Source of the DNA: Bacteroidales bacterium UBA2287
Lineage (GTDB): Bacteria > Bacteroidota > Bacteroidia > Bacteroidales > Tenuifilaceae
Assembly: GCA_002345675.1 (NCBI GenBank)
Contig: DDWL01000008.1
Location: forward strand, 9,095 to 73,094
Length of the DNA: 64,000 bases
Direction: 5' to 3'
Shown here one piece after another: positions 27,901-33,908 of the stretch. A program made the translations under genes and the position numbers. The notes below the pieces were generated by a model. It was given only the letters and a program-made list of their open reading frames with translations. It searched no databases and had not been told where the DNA came from. How positions within the stretch are numbered: position 1 is the stretch's first letter; each line of letters begins with the position of its first letter.

Positions 27901-28387
27901 CCTCGAGCGAAAAGTCGCCCGACAGGTTAATGTTTATAATTGGGAACTCCGAAAAGTCGATATCGTTAACCACAGGATCGCTCAAAAGGTCGGTTGGCAG
28001 TTCGCTTTTTGCTCTGTCAACTGCGTCCTTTACCTCTTGTAGCGCGTCTTTTATGTCAACATTGGTATTAAATTCAACCATTACCATCGAGGCATCTTGC
28101 AGCGAAGTTGATGTTAGTTTTTTCAAACCCTTAACATTCTCTGCCTCCTTTTCTATAGGCCTGGTTATAAGGTTTTCAATGTCAATAGGAGGGTTTCCAG
28201 GGTAAACGGTTTGCACTAAAATGGTTGGAAAGTATACCTCGGGGAAAAGCTCTTTTGGAAGGCCTTTGTACGATATAAAACCAAAAATGGTAATTATAAG
28301 CGTAATGAGGTATATGGTGTTTCTATTTTTTAAAGCGAGGGAAGTCCAGCTGAATTCCCTTGGCTTATTTATAGTGTCTTTATCCAT
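24953..28387 (-). CDS. RND efflux transporter permease
   Basis: A 1144-residue inner-membrane pump of the AcrB/MexB superfamily. The first helix near residue 30 is followed by FPTILVQTVYPGNPPIDIEN, typical of RND porter domains. The helix with LALGMLVDNAIVVVENIYRY carries the conserved Asp proton-relay region, and the second half repeats the layout (GIVSLAGIVVNNAIVLIDYI). It is about 100 residues longer than usual; an extra segment between the two halves (about residues 500-575) contains two added hydrophobic stretches. It is the last gene of the TetR-TolC-adaptor-RND operon. The substrate is not predictable; organic-compound or lipid export is likelier than metal export. Confidence 0.9.
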   Translation of the reverse strand: MDKDTINKPREFSWTSLALKNRNTIYLITLIITIFGFISYKGLPKELFPEVYFPTILVQTVYPGNPPIDIENLITRPIEKEAENVKGLKKLTSTSLQDASMVMVEFNTNVDIKDALQEVKDAVDRAKSELPTDLLSDPVVNDIDFSEFPIININLSGDFSLEELKRYGEYLEDEIESIPEVSKVNIQGVEDREIVIEVDMVRLEALGLGFMDIENAIKFENISMSGGDIKLGKMRRSIRIVGEFKNVKEIEGIVIKREQDRTIYVRDVAMVLDTYKDATTKARLNGEPVVSVQVIKKGGENLLNATDQIFEIIDNAKASGALPATMNITITNDQSDMIRKQLSNLENSLILGVLLVVLVLFYFLGTRNAMFVGISIPLSMLMSFMVLSLIGYRINMIILFALILALGMLVDNAIVVVENIYRYVTNGYKPLDAARLATGEIAVPIIASTATTLAAFLPLAFWGGITGEFMKNLPITLIIVLTSSLIVALVIVPVIAATFIKHGDDMHDNTPNRKRANRTAAAMFVVALVFYFAHWFALANILTILSILVFLNTIFFYKVERWFRNVFLAKLERLYSRTLTYSLKGRRPYWIFIATFGLLIFSIILFAIRKPEVKFFPTSDPNYINIVAELPIGTDIAATDSVMLMIESDINLLLAPNKEIVKSVLTNVGQGDPNQWSMFGDQVNKGLVTVTFVDFKDRAGVNTSDILKMLSSELLRKYPGVELSFLQNQMGPPTGKPINIEISGPDFEKLLALSDSIETTINTSGIEGIEGLKLDLDIGKPELVIEIDRDKARRFGLSTMQIASTIRTSLYGKEISRYKEGEDDFPIQLRYANKYRYDLPTLLNQKVGFMEDGKMILIPVSSLAEFKYSTTYASVKRKDKNRVVTLFSNVQPGFNATKVNNQIKMVLSDYSIPEGYTYSFTGEQEAQAESMAFLVRAMIIAMALILLILVSQFNSLVRPLIIMTSVVFSTIGVIGGLATFKMDFVVVMTGIGIVSLAGIVVNNAIVLIDYIGLLKEKRRIQLGLPEGAFLPVKDATECVVEAGKTRLRPVLLTAITTILGLVPMAIGMNFDFAGALSDFNPDLYFGGDNVIFWGPISWTIIFGLTFSTFLTLIVVPVMYRITVNLQKKFMVWTGQKDRLHDNGK

Positions 28388-28420
28388 TTTATTTTTATGA
28401 ATATGATTAGTAGTTTGTTT

Positions 28421-28492
28421 GGTTAATTGGTTAACTGGTTAATTGGTTAATTGGTTAATTAGTTAATTAGTGAACGAGTTAATTAGTTGATA
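28421..28492. repeat. octanucleotide repeat tract (GGTTAATT-type)
   Basis: Nine consecutive 8-base units in register, GGTTAATT, GGTTAACT, GGTTAATT three times in all, then AGTTAATT and decayed forms. The tract separates the permease start from the four-helix-bundle remnant. Similar GTTAA-rich DNA lies at about 28735-28785 on the other side of the remnant. Confidence 0.85.
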
Positions 28493-28495
28493 CAA

Positions 28496-28750
28496 TTACC
28501 CATTTTGCTTGCGTTTCATTAGGTACGAAATGTAGCCATTAAGTAACCGAAGGCAAAGTTCATATTGGCTTCTCATTTGGGTAAGTTGATCGAGGTTGAT
28601 GTATTCTTCATCGAAAGCAGTTATTAAATGATCTAACGACTCTTCAAGCGAACCTCTCGATTGTCTGCAAAATTGAATGTTTTCCTGATAGTGATACCTT
28701 CCTTCAGTCCTCAGTTTCCAGTCTTCAATCTGAATCAACTTAGTTAACAA
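28496..28750 (-). pseudogene. remnant of a four-helix-bundle (S23/IVS-type) protein gene
   Basis: The 84-residue frame ends with a good C-terminal half of a four-helix-bundle protein of the 23S rRNA intervening-sequence type: YHYQENIQFCRQSRGSLEES, then a DHLITAFDEEYI block and LLNGYISYLMKR. Intact members are about 115-125 residues and have an N-terminal half ending in an AVSI.SNIAEG-like motif, which is missing. Its place is taken by translation of simple repeat DNA: 28702-28736 reads as heptamers CTTCAGT, CCTCAGT, TTCCAGT, CTTCAAT, CTGAATC. It sits inside an efflux operon, between adaptor and permease, and is probably a non-functional passenger. Confidence 0.7.
28702..28736. repeat. short heptamer tract replacing the remnant's N-terminal half
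   Basis: Five 7-base units in register, of the same CAGTCTT-like family as the large array at 10926-11282. The shared motif at two distant loci points to one mechanism. Confidence 0.7.
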
Positions 28751-28781
28751 ATTAACTTATTTAACCAATTAACTTAGTCAA

Positions 28782-29918
28782 CTATTCCCTCACTTCAACT
28801 AAACTTCCGTTTCCAACCTGATTATACCCTGCTGTAATAACCTGCTGGCCAATTGTAAGCCCTTTTAAAACCATAGTTTGGTCGTTGTGCGAAAGGCCCG
28901 ATTGAACGTATATTTTTTTAGCAGCTACTGCACCTGCTTCGTTTTTTTCGGCTACAAACAGAAATTCTCCACGGCTGTCCTGCTTAATTATAAGACTTGG
29001 CAAAACAATTGCCTTTGGCGTCTCGAAGTCCATTATGCTAAGCATTGCAATTTGGTTCGGTTTAATTTGGCTATTCACATTGTCGAGCCTTACTTCAACC
29101 TTTATAGTTCTTGTTTTAAGGTCGATAGAGTTGCTAATGCGGTTTATGGGGGCTTTCATTTCCATGTTGGCATACGATGGGAATTTAACGTTTACCATGT
29201 CGCCAACTTTAATTTTTGGCAAAAGCGTTTCCGAAACATCGGCTAAAACTTTTAGCTTGTCGAGATTAACAAGGTAAAGAATGCTTCGACCAGGTGAAGC
29301 CATTTCGCCTTCCTTTAGGTAAATTTCGTCAACAATTCCCGAAAATGGGGCTTTAATAAGCGCCATGTCGAGCTGCGATTGTAGGGTTTTTAGCTTGTGC
29401 TCAAGCCCTTCCTTGCCATTCTTAGCCTCGAGGTACTGCATTTCCGAGCCAATGTTTTGTTCCCAAAGGCTTTTTTGCTTTTCGTATATTTTAGTTGCCA
29501 ACTCGAGTCCAAGTTTTAGCTCGGCAATGCCGTTTTCTAAAATACTCGAATTCAACGAGATTAAAAGATCGCCCTTCGAAACGCGCTGTCCCTTCGATAC
29601 GTGAATTTTCCTAATTTGACCACCTGTTCCCTCGGGGCTTATTTGTGCCTCCTCAAGCAGTTCAACCTTAGCGTTTACAACAAAAAAGTGCTCGAAGCGC
29701 TCTTCGGCAATAAGTTTAACCTGAACAGGTACATTATTGCTGGTAAGCTCATCGCTTTCGAGGGTAACCAGCTGTTTCTCGAGCTCTTTAATTTGATGGT
29801 TTATTTCGAGCGATTGGTCCTTAAGTGCCGAAATTTTTGAGCGAATAGCTTCGGGGCTCTCGGTGCCCGCGCAACTTGCCATTAGTGTTGCAAGTAAAAC
29901 AATTACAAAATTCTTCAT
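28782..29918 (-). CDS. RND efflux periplasmic adaptor (membrane-fusion protein)
   Basis: A 378-residue lipoprotein (LLATLMASCAGT) that would bridge the RND pump and the outer-membrane channel. A coiled coil follows the lipobox at about 25-55, then a biotinyl-lipoyl-like half (AQISPEGTGGQIRKIHVSKG), an alpha-hairpin at about 130-190, the second half of the lipoyl domain (ALIKAPFSGIVDEIYLKEGE), and a beta-barrel and membrane-proximal domain. The lengths and order are those of the HlyD/AcrA family. It follows the TolC-like gene by 22 bases. Confidence 0.9.
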   Translation of the reverse strand: MKNFVIVLLATLMASCAGTESPEAIRSKISALKDQSLEINHQIKELEKQLVTLESDELTSNNVPVQVKLIAEERFEHFFVVNAKVELLEEAQISPEGTGGQIRKIHVSKGQRVSKGDLLISLNSSILENGIAELKLGLELATKIYEKQKSLWEQNIGSEMQYLEAKNGKEGLEHKLKTLQSQLDMALIKAPFSGIVDEIYLKEGEMASPGRSILYLVNLDKLKVLADVSETLLPKIKVGDMVNVKFPSYANMEMKAPINRISNSIDLKTRTIKVEVRLDNVNSQIKPNQIAMLSIMDFETPKAIVLPSLIIKQDSRGEFLFVAEKNEAGAVAAKKIYVQSGLSHNDQTMVLKGLTIGQQVITAGYNQVGNGSLVEVRE

Positions 29919-29940
29919 TTTAATATGATTTCGAGATAAA

Positions 29941-31260
29941 TTATAGGTTTCCTAATACTTTGTCGACCCGTAAACGGGCGTTAAATAGCTCTACTACTGC
30001 AGCGGTGTAATTGCCAACAGCTTGTAAATATTTATCGTTACTCTGAATAAGGTCTTGCTGCGACGACATGCCCTTTGAGTATTTTATGCTGTAGTTGCTA
30101 TAAACACGTTTGGCAAGCTCCTTATTCGCTTTTTGACTTTGGTATTTTTCCCATGATACGGTTAGCTGGGCGGTTGCATCGGCAAGTTCCATTTCGAGGC
30201 TTTGCCTAACTTGGTTGTATGAGTTCTTGCTCTTTTCTAATTCAAAACGAGCCTGTTGAACCCGAGAGCGCCTCATGCCACTCGAAAAAATTGGAACAGT
30301 TAGGCTTGCTCCTGCAATTGCAGTTGGGGTGAAGTTTATTTCGGGCTCTTTGGCTAATTTTTGGTATGTTGCAAAAGCTGCCAAATTTGGTAAAAAGTTC
30401 GATTTCTCGAGTTTTAGCTGAAGATTTGTTAGGGTAACCTGATTGTCAATTATTTTTAGGTCGATATTCTTTTCGGGATCAAGTTTGCTGCCCATTCCAG
30501 TTTCGGGAGCAAAGCCAGTAAGCATGGCGTCGAGGTTTTCGGTGAGCTCAAGTTCGCTCTCGTTTTCGAGGCCAAGTTGCAACTTAAGAAGGTTTTTTGC
30601 CGAATTGTGCATACGTGTCATGTCGTTTGCCGAGTTTTCGACCAGCGACAGCGAAACGCTTACCTGATCACTTACTACTTCTTCAACAAAACCAGCCTTT
30701 TGAAGTGCCTTGGTGTCGATTAGTGTTTGCTTAAGGTTAATAACACTCGAGTCGAGTACCGAACTTGTTTCCTCGAGCAGCAATACTGTATAATATGTTG
30801 ATGCTACGTTAGCCTTTATGTCCCTGTCGGTTTTAAATAAAAGGTTTTCCGACAGGCCTTTGTAAGCCTTCGAGGCTTGTAGTCCAACAATATAAGGCCC
30901 ACTAAAAATTAGCTGCGAAGCAGTAACACTAAAAGTTGCATTTGCTTTTTCGCCAACTTCAATTTTCATTGGTTCGCCGCCTGGCCCAGGAAATGTTAAC
31001 GAAGGAAGGTCGTTTAAAATCATTTGTAAGCTTACACCTCCCGAAATTTGCGGTAACCCCATTGCCGTTGTTTCCCATACCTTCTTTTTGGCAATTTCCA
31101 CATCGAGGGCTGCATTTTTTCGTTGCAAATTGTTTTGCAGGGCAAACTCCTGAGCCTCCTTAAGGCTAAAGTTGAGCTTTTCGACCTGCTGCGCGCTAAT
31201 GGCGAGCGGCAAAAATATGAGGAGCATTACTGTTTGTGCGCCCCAAATTAAATGTTTCAT
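29941..31260 (-). CDS. TolC family outer-membrane efflux channel
   Basis: An outer-membrane channel of 439 residues from the preferred ATG at 31258-31260 (MKHLIWGAQTVMLLIFLPLA, a normal signal peptide ending ISAQQ). The frame extends seven codons upstream, but that start would place a charged-poor extra segment before the signal. The body shows the two long-helix repeats of the OEP family, for example FALQNNLQRKNAALDVEIAK in the first half and LELAKRVYSN-like helices in the second. It forms the tripartite pump with the downstream adaptor and permease. Confidence 0.88.
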   Translation of the reverse strand: MKHLIWGAQTVMLLIFLPLAISAQQVEKLNFSLKEAQEFALQNNLQRKNAALDVEIAKKKVWETTAMGLPQISGGVSLQMILNDLPSLTFPGPGGEPMKIEVGEKANATFSVTASQLIFSGPYIVGLQASKAYKGLSENLLFKTDRDIKANVASTYYTVLLLEETSSVLDSSVINLKQTLIDTKALQKAGFVEEVVSDQVSVSLSLVENSANDMTRMHNSAKNLLKLQLGLENESELELTENLDAMLTGFAPETGMGSKLDPEKNIDLKIIDNQVTLTNLQLKLEKSNFLPNLAAFATYQKLAKEPEINFTPTAIAGASLTVPIFSSGMRRSRVQQARFELEKSKNSYNQVRQSLEMELADATAQLTVSWEKYQSQKANKELAKRVYSNYSIKYSKGMSSQQDLIQSNDKYLQAVGNYTAAVVELFNARLRVDKVLGNL

Positions 31261-31282
31261 GTTGATTGGGATTAAAATCATT

Positions 31283-31915
31283 TTAAAAATTATCTAAATC
31301 GTCTATGTTAAAATCTTTAAGTTTACTCTCTAAAAAGGCAATGCCCTTTTCGTTGGCAATGCCACGAATGTGGTATATGAAAATTTCTTGAAAGAATTTG
31401 TTCGATGTAAACTCGGTTACGCTAAACACGTCGTTGTCCATCATGTTTTCAACACGCGACACCTGAAGTTTAGCAATAATATCTTCGTTTAGGTCTAATC
31501 GGTAAAGCCCTTCATCTTTTCCTCTAACAATATTTGCAACTACGTTACTGTACATTTGTTCGCGGCGAGCAGTAATTAGTTTATGGTAATGCGCTGGGTA
31601 GTACTTGCGTAAATCGTACTCCGTTGAGGGGTTCATTTGCTTTAGCTTGTGGTTAATCATTTTGCTAACAAAAAGGAGCTGCTCAATGGCGTTTAAATTT
31701 TCGCCATGTTTACAGTTCATGTTATCCTTTTGCATTTCAAGCTCAAGGTCAATGGTTTTTGCAACTAAATCCTCTTTGTCGGTAACGTACTTGTAAAGGG
31801 TTTTTTTCGAAATCCCCAGGTTCGATGCCACATCGTCCATCGTAATGCTTTTAATGCCGTAGCGCATGTAAAGCTCGCGAACCTTTAGTAGTATTACTTT
31901 TAATTCTTCGTTCAT
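31283..31915 (-). CDS. TetR/AcrR family transcriptional regulator
   Basis: A 210-residue regulator from the ATG at 31913-31915 (MNEELKVILLKVRELYMRYG). The frame is open for 17 more codons upstream, but a -7 box lies at 31942-31949 inside that extension, so the shorter form is preferred. The N-terminal helix-turn-helix is typical (SITMDDVASNLGISKKTLYK, then YVTDKEDLV), and the C-terminal half is a ligand-binding helical domain. It leads the TolC-adaptor-RND operon and probably represses it, released by a pump substrate. Confidence 0.9.
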   Translation of the reverse strand: MNEELKVILLKVRELYMRYGIKSITMDDVASNLGISKKTLYKYVTDKEDLVAKTIDLELEMQKDNMNCKHGENLNAIEQLLFVSKMINHKLKQMNPSTEYDLRKYYPAHYHKLITARREQMYSNVVANIVRGKDEGLYRLDLNEDIIAKLQVSRVENMMDNDVFSVTEFTSNKFFQEIFIYHIRGIANEKGIAFLESKLKDFNIDDLDNF

Positions 31916-31941
31916 GTAGGAAACTTTAAAAACTTTGGGTA

Positions 31942-31949
31942 CAAAAATA
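31942..31949 (-). promoter_or_regulatory. -7 box of the efflux operon
   Basis: The minus strand reads TATTTTTG, matching TAnnTTTG, 27 bases before the preferred TetR start. An inverted pair GGAAAC (31918-31923) and GTTTCC (31962-31967) spans it and is a possible TetR operator. Confidence 0.5.
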
Positions 31950-32161
31950 ACACAAAATGTTTCCAAAGGTTCAGTTTGAATGTTAATTTTTGTTTAATTA
32001 TTTTAACTTTTCTTGAATCGCTTTCGGCAAATGGATGGCTTAATGGGAAGAATCTCTCGCTGATTACTCAGATTGCGCAGAAAATAATTTGGAACTAATC
32101 AGTGCCAAAAATTAGCGATTGTGATGAAGTCTTCTTTGTGGTGCTCAGTGTCTTCTTTGTG

Positions 32162-32179
32162 CCCCGATAACTATCGGGG
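32162..32179. repeat. 18-bp palindrome flanked by 7-bp direct repeats
   Basis: CCCCGATAACTATCGGGG, flanked on both sides by CTTTGTG (32155-32161 and 32180-32186). Other copies or near copies lie at 36896-36910, 44533-44552, 52065-52082 and 59162-59179. Confidence 0.85.
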
Positions 32180-32230
32180 CTTTGTGACACAGCTATTACA
32201 CAAAGTTACCCAAAGAGAAGAACCTTTTCA

Positions 32231-32310
32231 GCGTTTATCTGCGCAATCTGCGAGAGACAATGAGTTGTATAGTGCGTTTATCTGCGCAATCTGCGAGAAA
32301 CAATGAGCTG
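32231..32310. repeat. tandem direct repeat, 37-base unit
   Basis: Two copies with period 43 differ at only two positions over 37 bases. Each contains CTGCGCAATCTGCGAGA. No gene function is apparent. Confidence 0.85.
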
Positions 32311-32378
32311 CAATAAGGAATCGCTTTCGCCAATTGCCTTAAATGGTTCGTTTTTATTAAAGCTTGAAACTTTTTTTA

Positions 32379-32386
32379 TATTTTTG
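32379..32386 (+). promoter_or_regulatory. -7 promoter box for pyrH-frr
   Basis: TATTTTTG matches TAnnTTTG and lies 20 bases before the pyrH ATG. The -33 element is unclear (a TTG at 32364-32366 is too close). Confidence 0.5.
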
Positions 32387-32406
32387 AACCTTCAAACCAT
32401 ACTAAA

Positions 32407-33117
32407 ATGCCAAAATTTAAACGCGTTCTACTAAAACTTAGCGGCGAAGCTCTTATGGGCGACGATAGCTATGGTATAAATACTTCAATTATAAATTCAT
32501 ATGCTTCCCAAATTTGGGAAACTGCTCAACTTGGTGTTGAAATTGGAATTGTAATTGGCGGGGGCAATATTTTTCGTGGATTAAGTGGTGTTTCGAAGGG
32601 TTTCGACAGGGTTAAGGGCGACCAAATGGGAATGCTGGCAACGGTAATTAACTCCCTTGCGCTGCAGAGCGCAATAGAAGGGGTAGGCGGAAAAGCAAAG
32701 GTGCTTACCGCCACAAAAATGGAACCTGTAGGCGAACTGTACTCAAAGGCAAAAGCGCTCGATTTTTTTAAACAGGGATTTGTAGTTATTATTGCTGGCG
32801 GAACTGGAAACCCTTTCTTTACAACCGATACGGCATCGGCGCTTCGTGGTGTTGAAATTGAAGCAGAGGCTTTACTTAAGGGAACCCGTGTCGATGGAGT
32901 TTACACTGCCGACCCCGAAAAGGATCTCAGTGCCGTAAAATACCACACGTTAACATTTACCGAGGCTTACGAAAAGAAGCTTAAAGTAATGGATTTAACT
33001 GCATTCACAATGTGCGAAGAGAATAAGTTGCCCATTATTGTTTTCGATATGAATACCATTGGAAATTTGGAAAGGTTAATTTCGGGCGAAAATATTGGAA
33101 CATTGGTTAAAAATTAA
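32407..33117 (+). CDS. pyrH: UMP kinase
   Basis: PyrH phosphorylates UMP to UDP with ATP, an essential pyrimidine step. The 236-residue protein is full length. It starts MPKFKRVLLKLSGEALMGDD, carries the amino-acid-kinase glycine motif GIVIGGGNIFRG, the DQMGMLATVINSLALQSAIE region and the nucleotide-site loop TRVDGVYTADPEKD. It is followed after 35 bases by frr, the common bacterial order. Confidence 0.97.
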   Translation: MPKFKRVLLKLSGEALMGDDSYGINTSIINSYASQIWETAQLGVEIGIVIGGGNIFRGLSGVSKGFDRVKGDQMGMLATVINSLALQSAIEGVGGKAKVLTATKMEPVGELYSKAKALDFFKQGFVVIIAGGTGNPFFTTDTASALRGVEIEAEALLKGTRVDGVYTADPEKDLSAVKYHTLTFTEAYEKKLKVMDLTAFTMCEENKLPIIVFDMNTIGNLERLISGENIGTLVKN

Positions 33118-33152
33118 ATAATTTAGCACTTTCATTCTAAAAAAATACAACC

Positions 33153-33722
33153 ATGAAGCAAAAAGAAGATGCCGATTTAGCAATTGAGGTTGCACAGGAA
33201 AGAATGGAGAAGGCCATTAGTCACCTCGACGATGAACTTCGCGTAATTAGAGCAGGAAAAGCAAATCCTGCAATGCTTTCATCAATAATGGTAGACTACT
33301 ACGGAACAGCAACTCCATTGCAGCAAATTGCCAGCGTTGGAACTCCCGATGCCCGTACCATTTCGATACAACCTTGGGAAAAGCCTATGATTCCAATTAT
33401 TGAAAAAGCCATTATGGCTGCAAATCTGGGCTTCAATCCTCAAAATAATGGTGAAACCATTCGAATAATGGTTCCTGCGCTTACCGAGGAGCGCCGTAAA
33501 CTTTTGGTAAAACAGGTTAAGCAGGAGGGCGAGCATGCTCGAGTAAGCATTCGCAATGCCCGTCGCGATGCCAACGAAGAGTTTAAAAAGTACGAAAAGG
33601 ATGGCCTTGCTGAAGATTTGGCGAAGGATGCCGAAGCAAAAGTCCAAAAAATTACCGATTCATTCAATAAAAGGGTCGATGACCTGCTGGCCAAAAAGGA
33701 ACAAGAAATACTAACGGTGTAA
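33153..33722 (+). CDS. frr: ribosome recycling factor
   Basis: RRF splits post-termination ribosomes together with EF-G. The 189-residue protein has the expected length and signatures: HLDDELRVIRAGKANPAML, TPDARTISIQPWEK, NNGETIRIMVPALTEERRK and VSIRNARRDAN. It is co-transcribed with pyrH and closed by a strong terminator. Confidence 0.97.
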   Translation: MKQKEDADLAIEVAQERMEKAISHLDDELRVIRAGKANPAMLSSIMVDYYGTATPLQQIASVGTPDARTISIQPWEKPMIPIIEKAIMAANLGFNPQNNGETIRIMVPALTEERRKLLVKQVKQEGEHARVSIRNARRDANEEFKKYEKDGLAEDLAKDAEAKVQKITDSFNKRVDDLLAKKEQEILTV

Positions 33723-33747
33723 ACTATTGAGCCTTTTGCTTAAATAA

Positions 33748-33789
33748 CTCCGAACAACTTACTATTCTGTTGTTCGGAGTTGTTTTTTT
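33748..33789 (+). terminator. intrinsic terminator after frr
   Basis: ACTCCGAACAAC (33748-33759) pairs perfectly with GTTGTTCGGAGT (33770-33781), with a 10-base loop, followed by a T run. Confidence 0.93.
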
Positions 33790-33908
33790 AATGTGTTTTA
33801 AATTCTTACTTTTACCTGAGACGTTGTAATGATTTTTGTCTTAAATTAAGCTCCTCAATCAAGTTAAATTGCCATTATTATAGGTTAGTAACTTTCGATA
33901 AGGTAACT

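Larger units (their letters stand above)
31968..32378. other. intergenic repeat-rich stretch before pyrH
   Basis: No gene is seen. It contains a tandem pair of a 37-base unit at 32231-32267 and 32274-32310 (core CTGCGCAATCTGCGAGA), an inverted relative of that core near 32069-32080, and the 18-base palindrome at 32162-32179. Confidence 0.6.

Noticed and set aside
31916..31966. 17-codon N-terminal extension of the TetR regulator
   Set aside because: It contains a -7 box, and the shorter form begins at a normal helix of the family.
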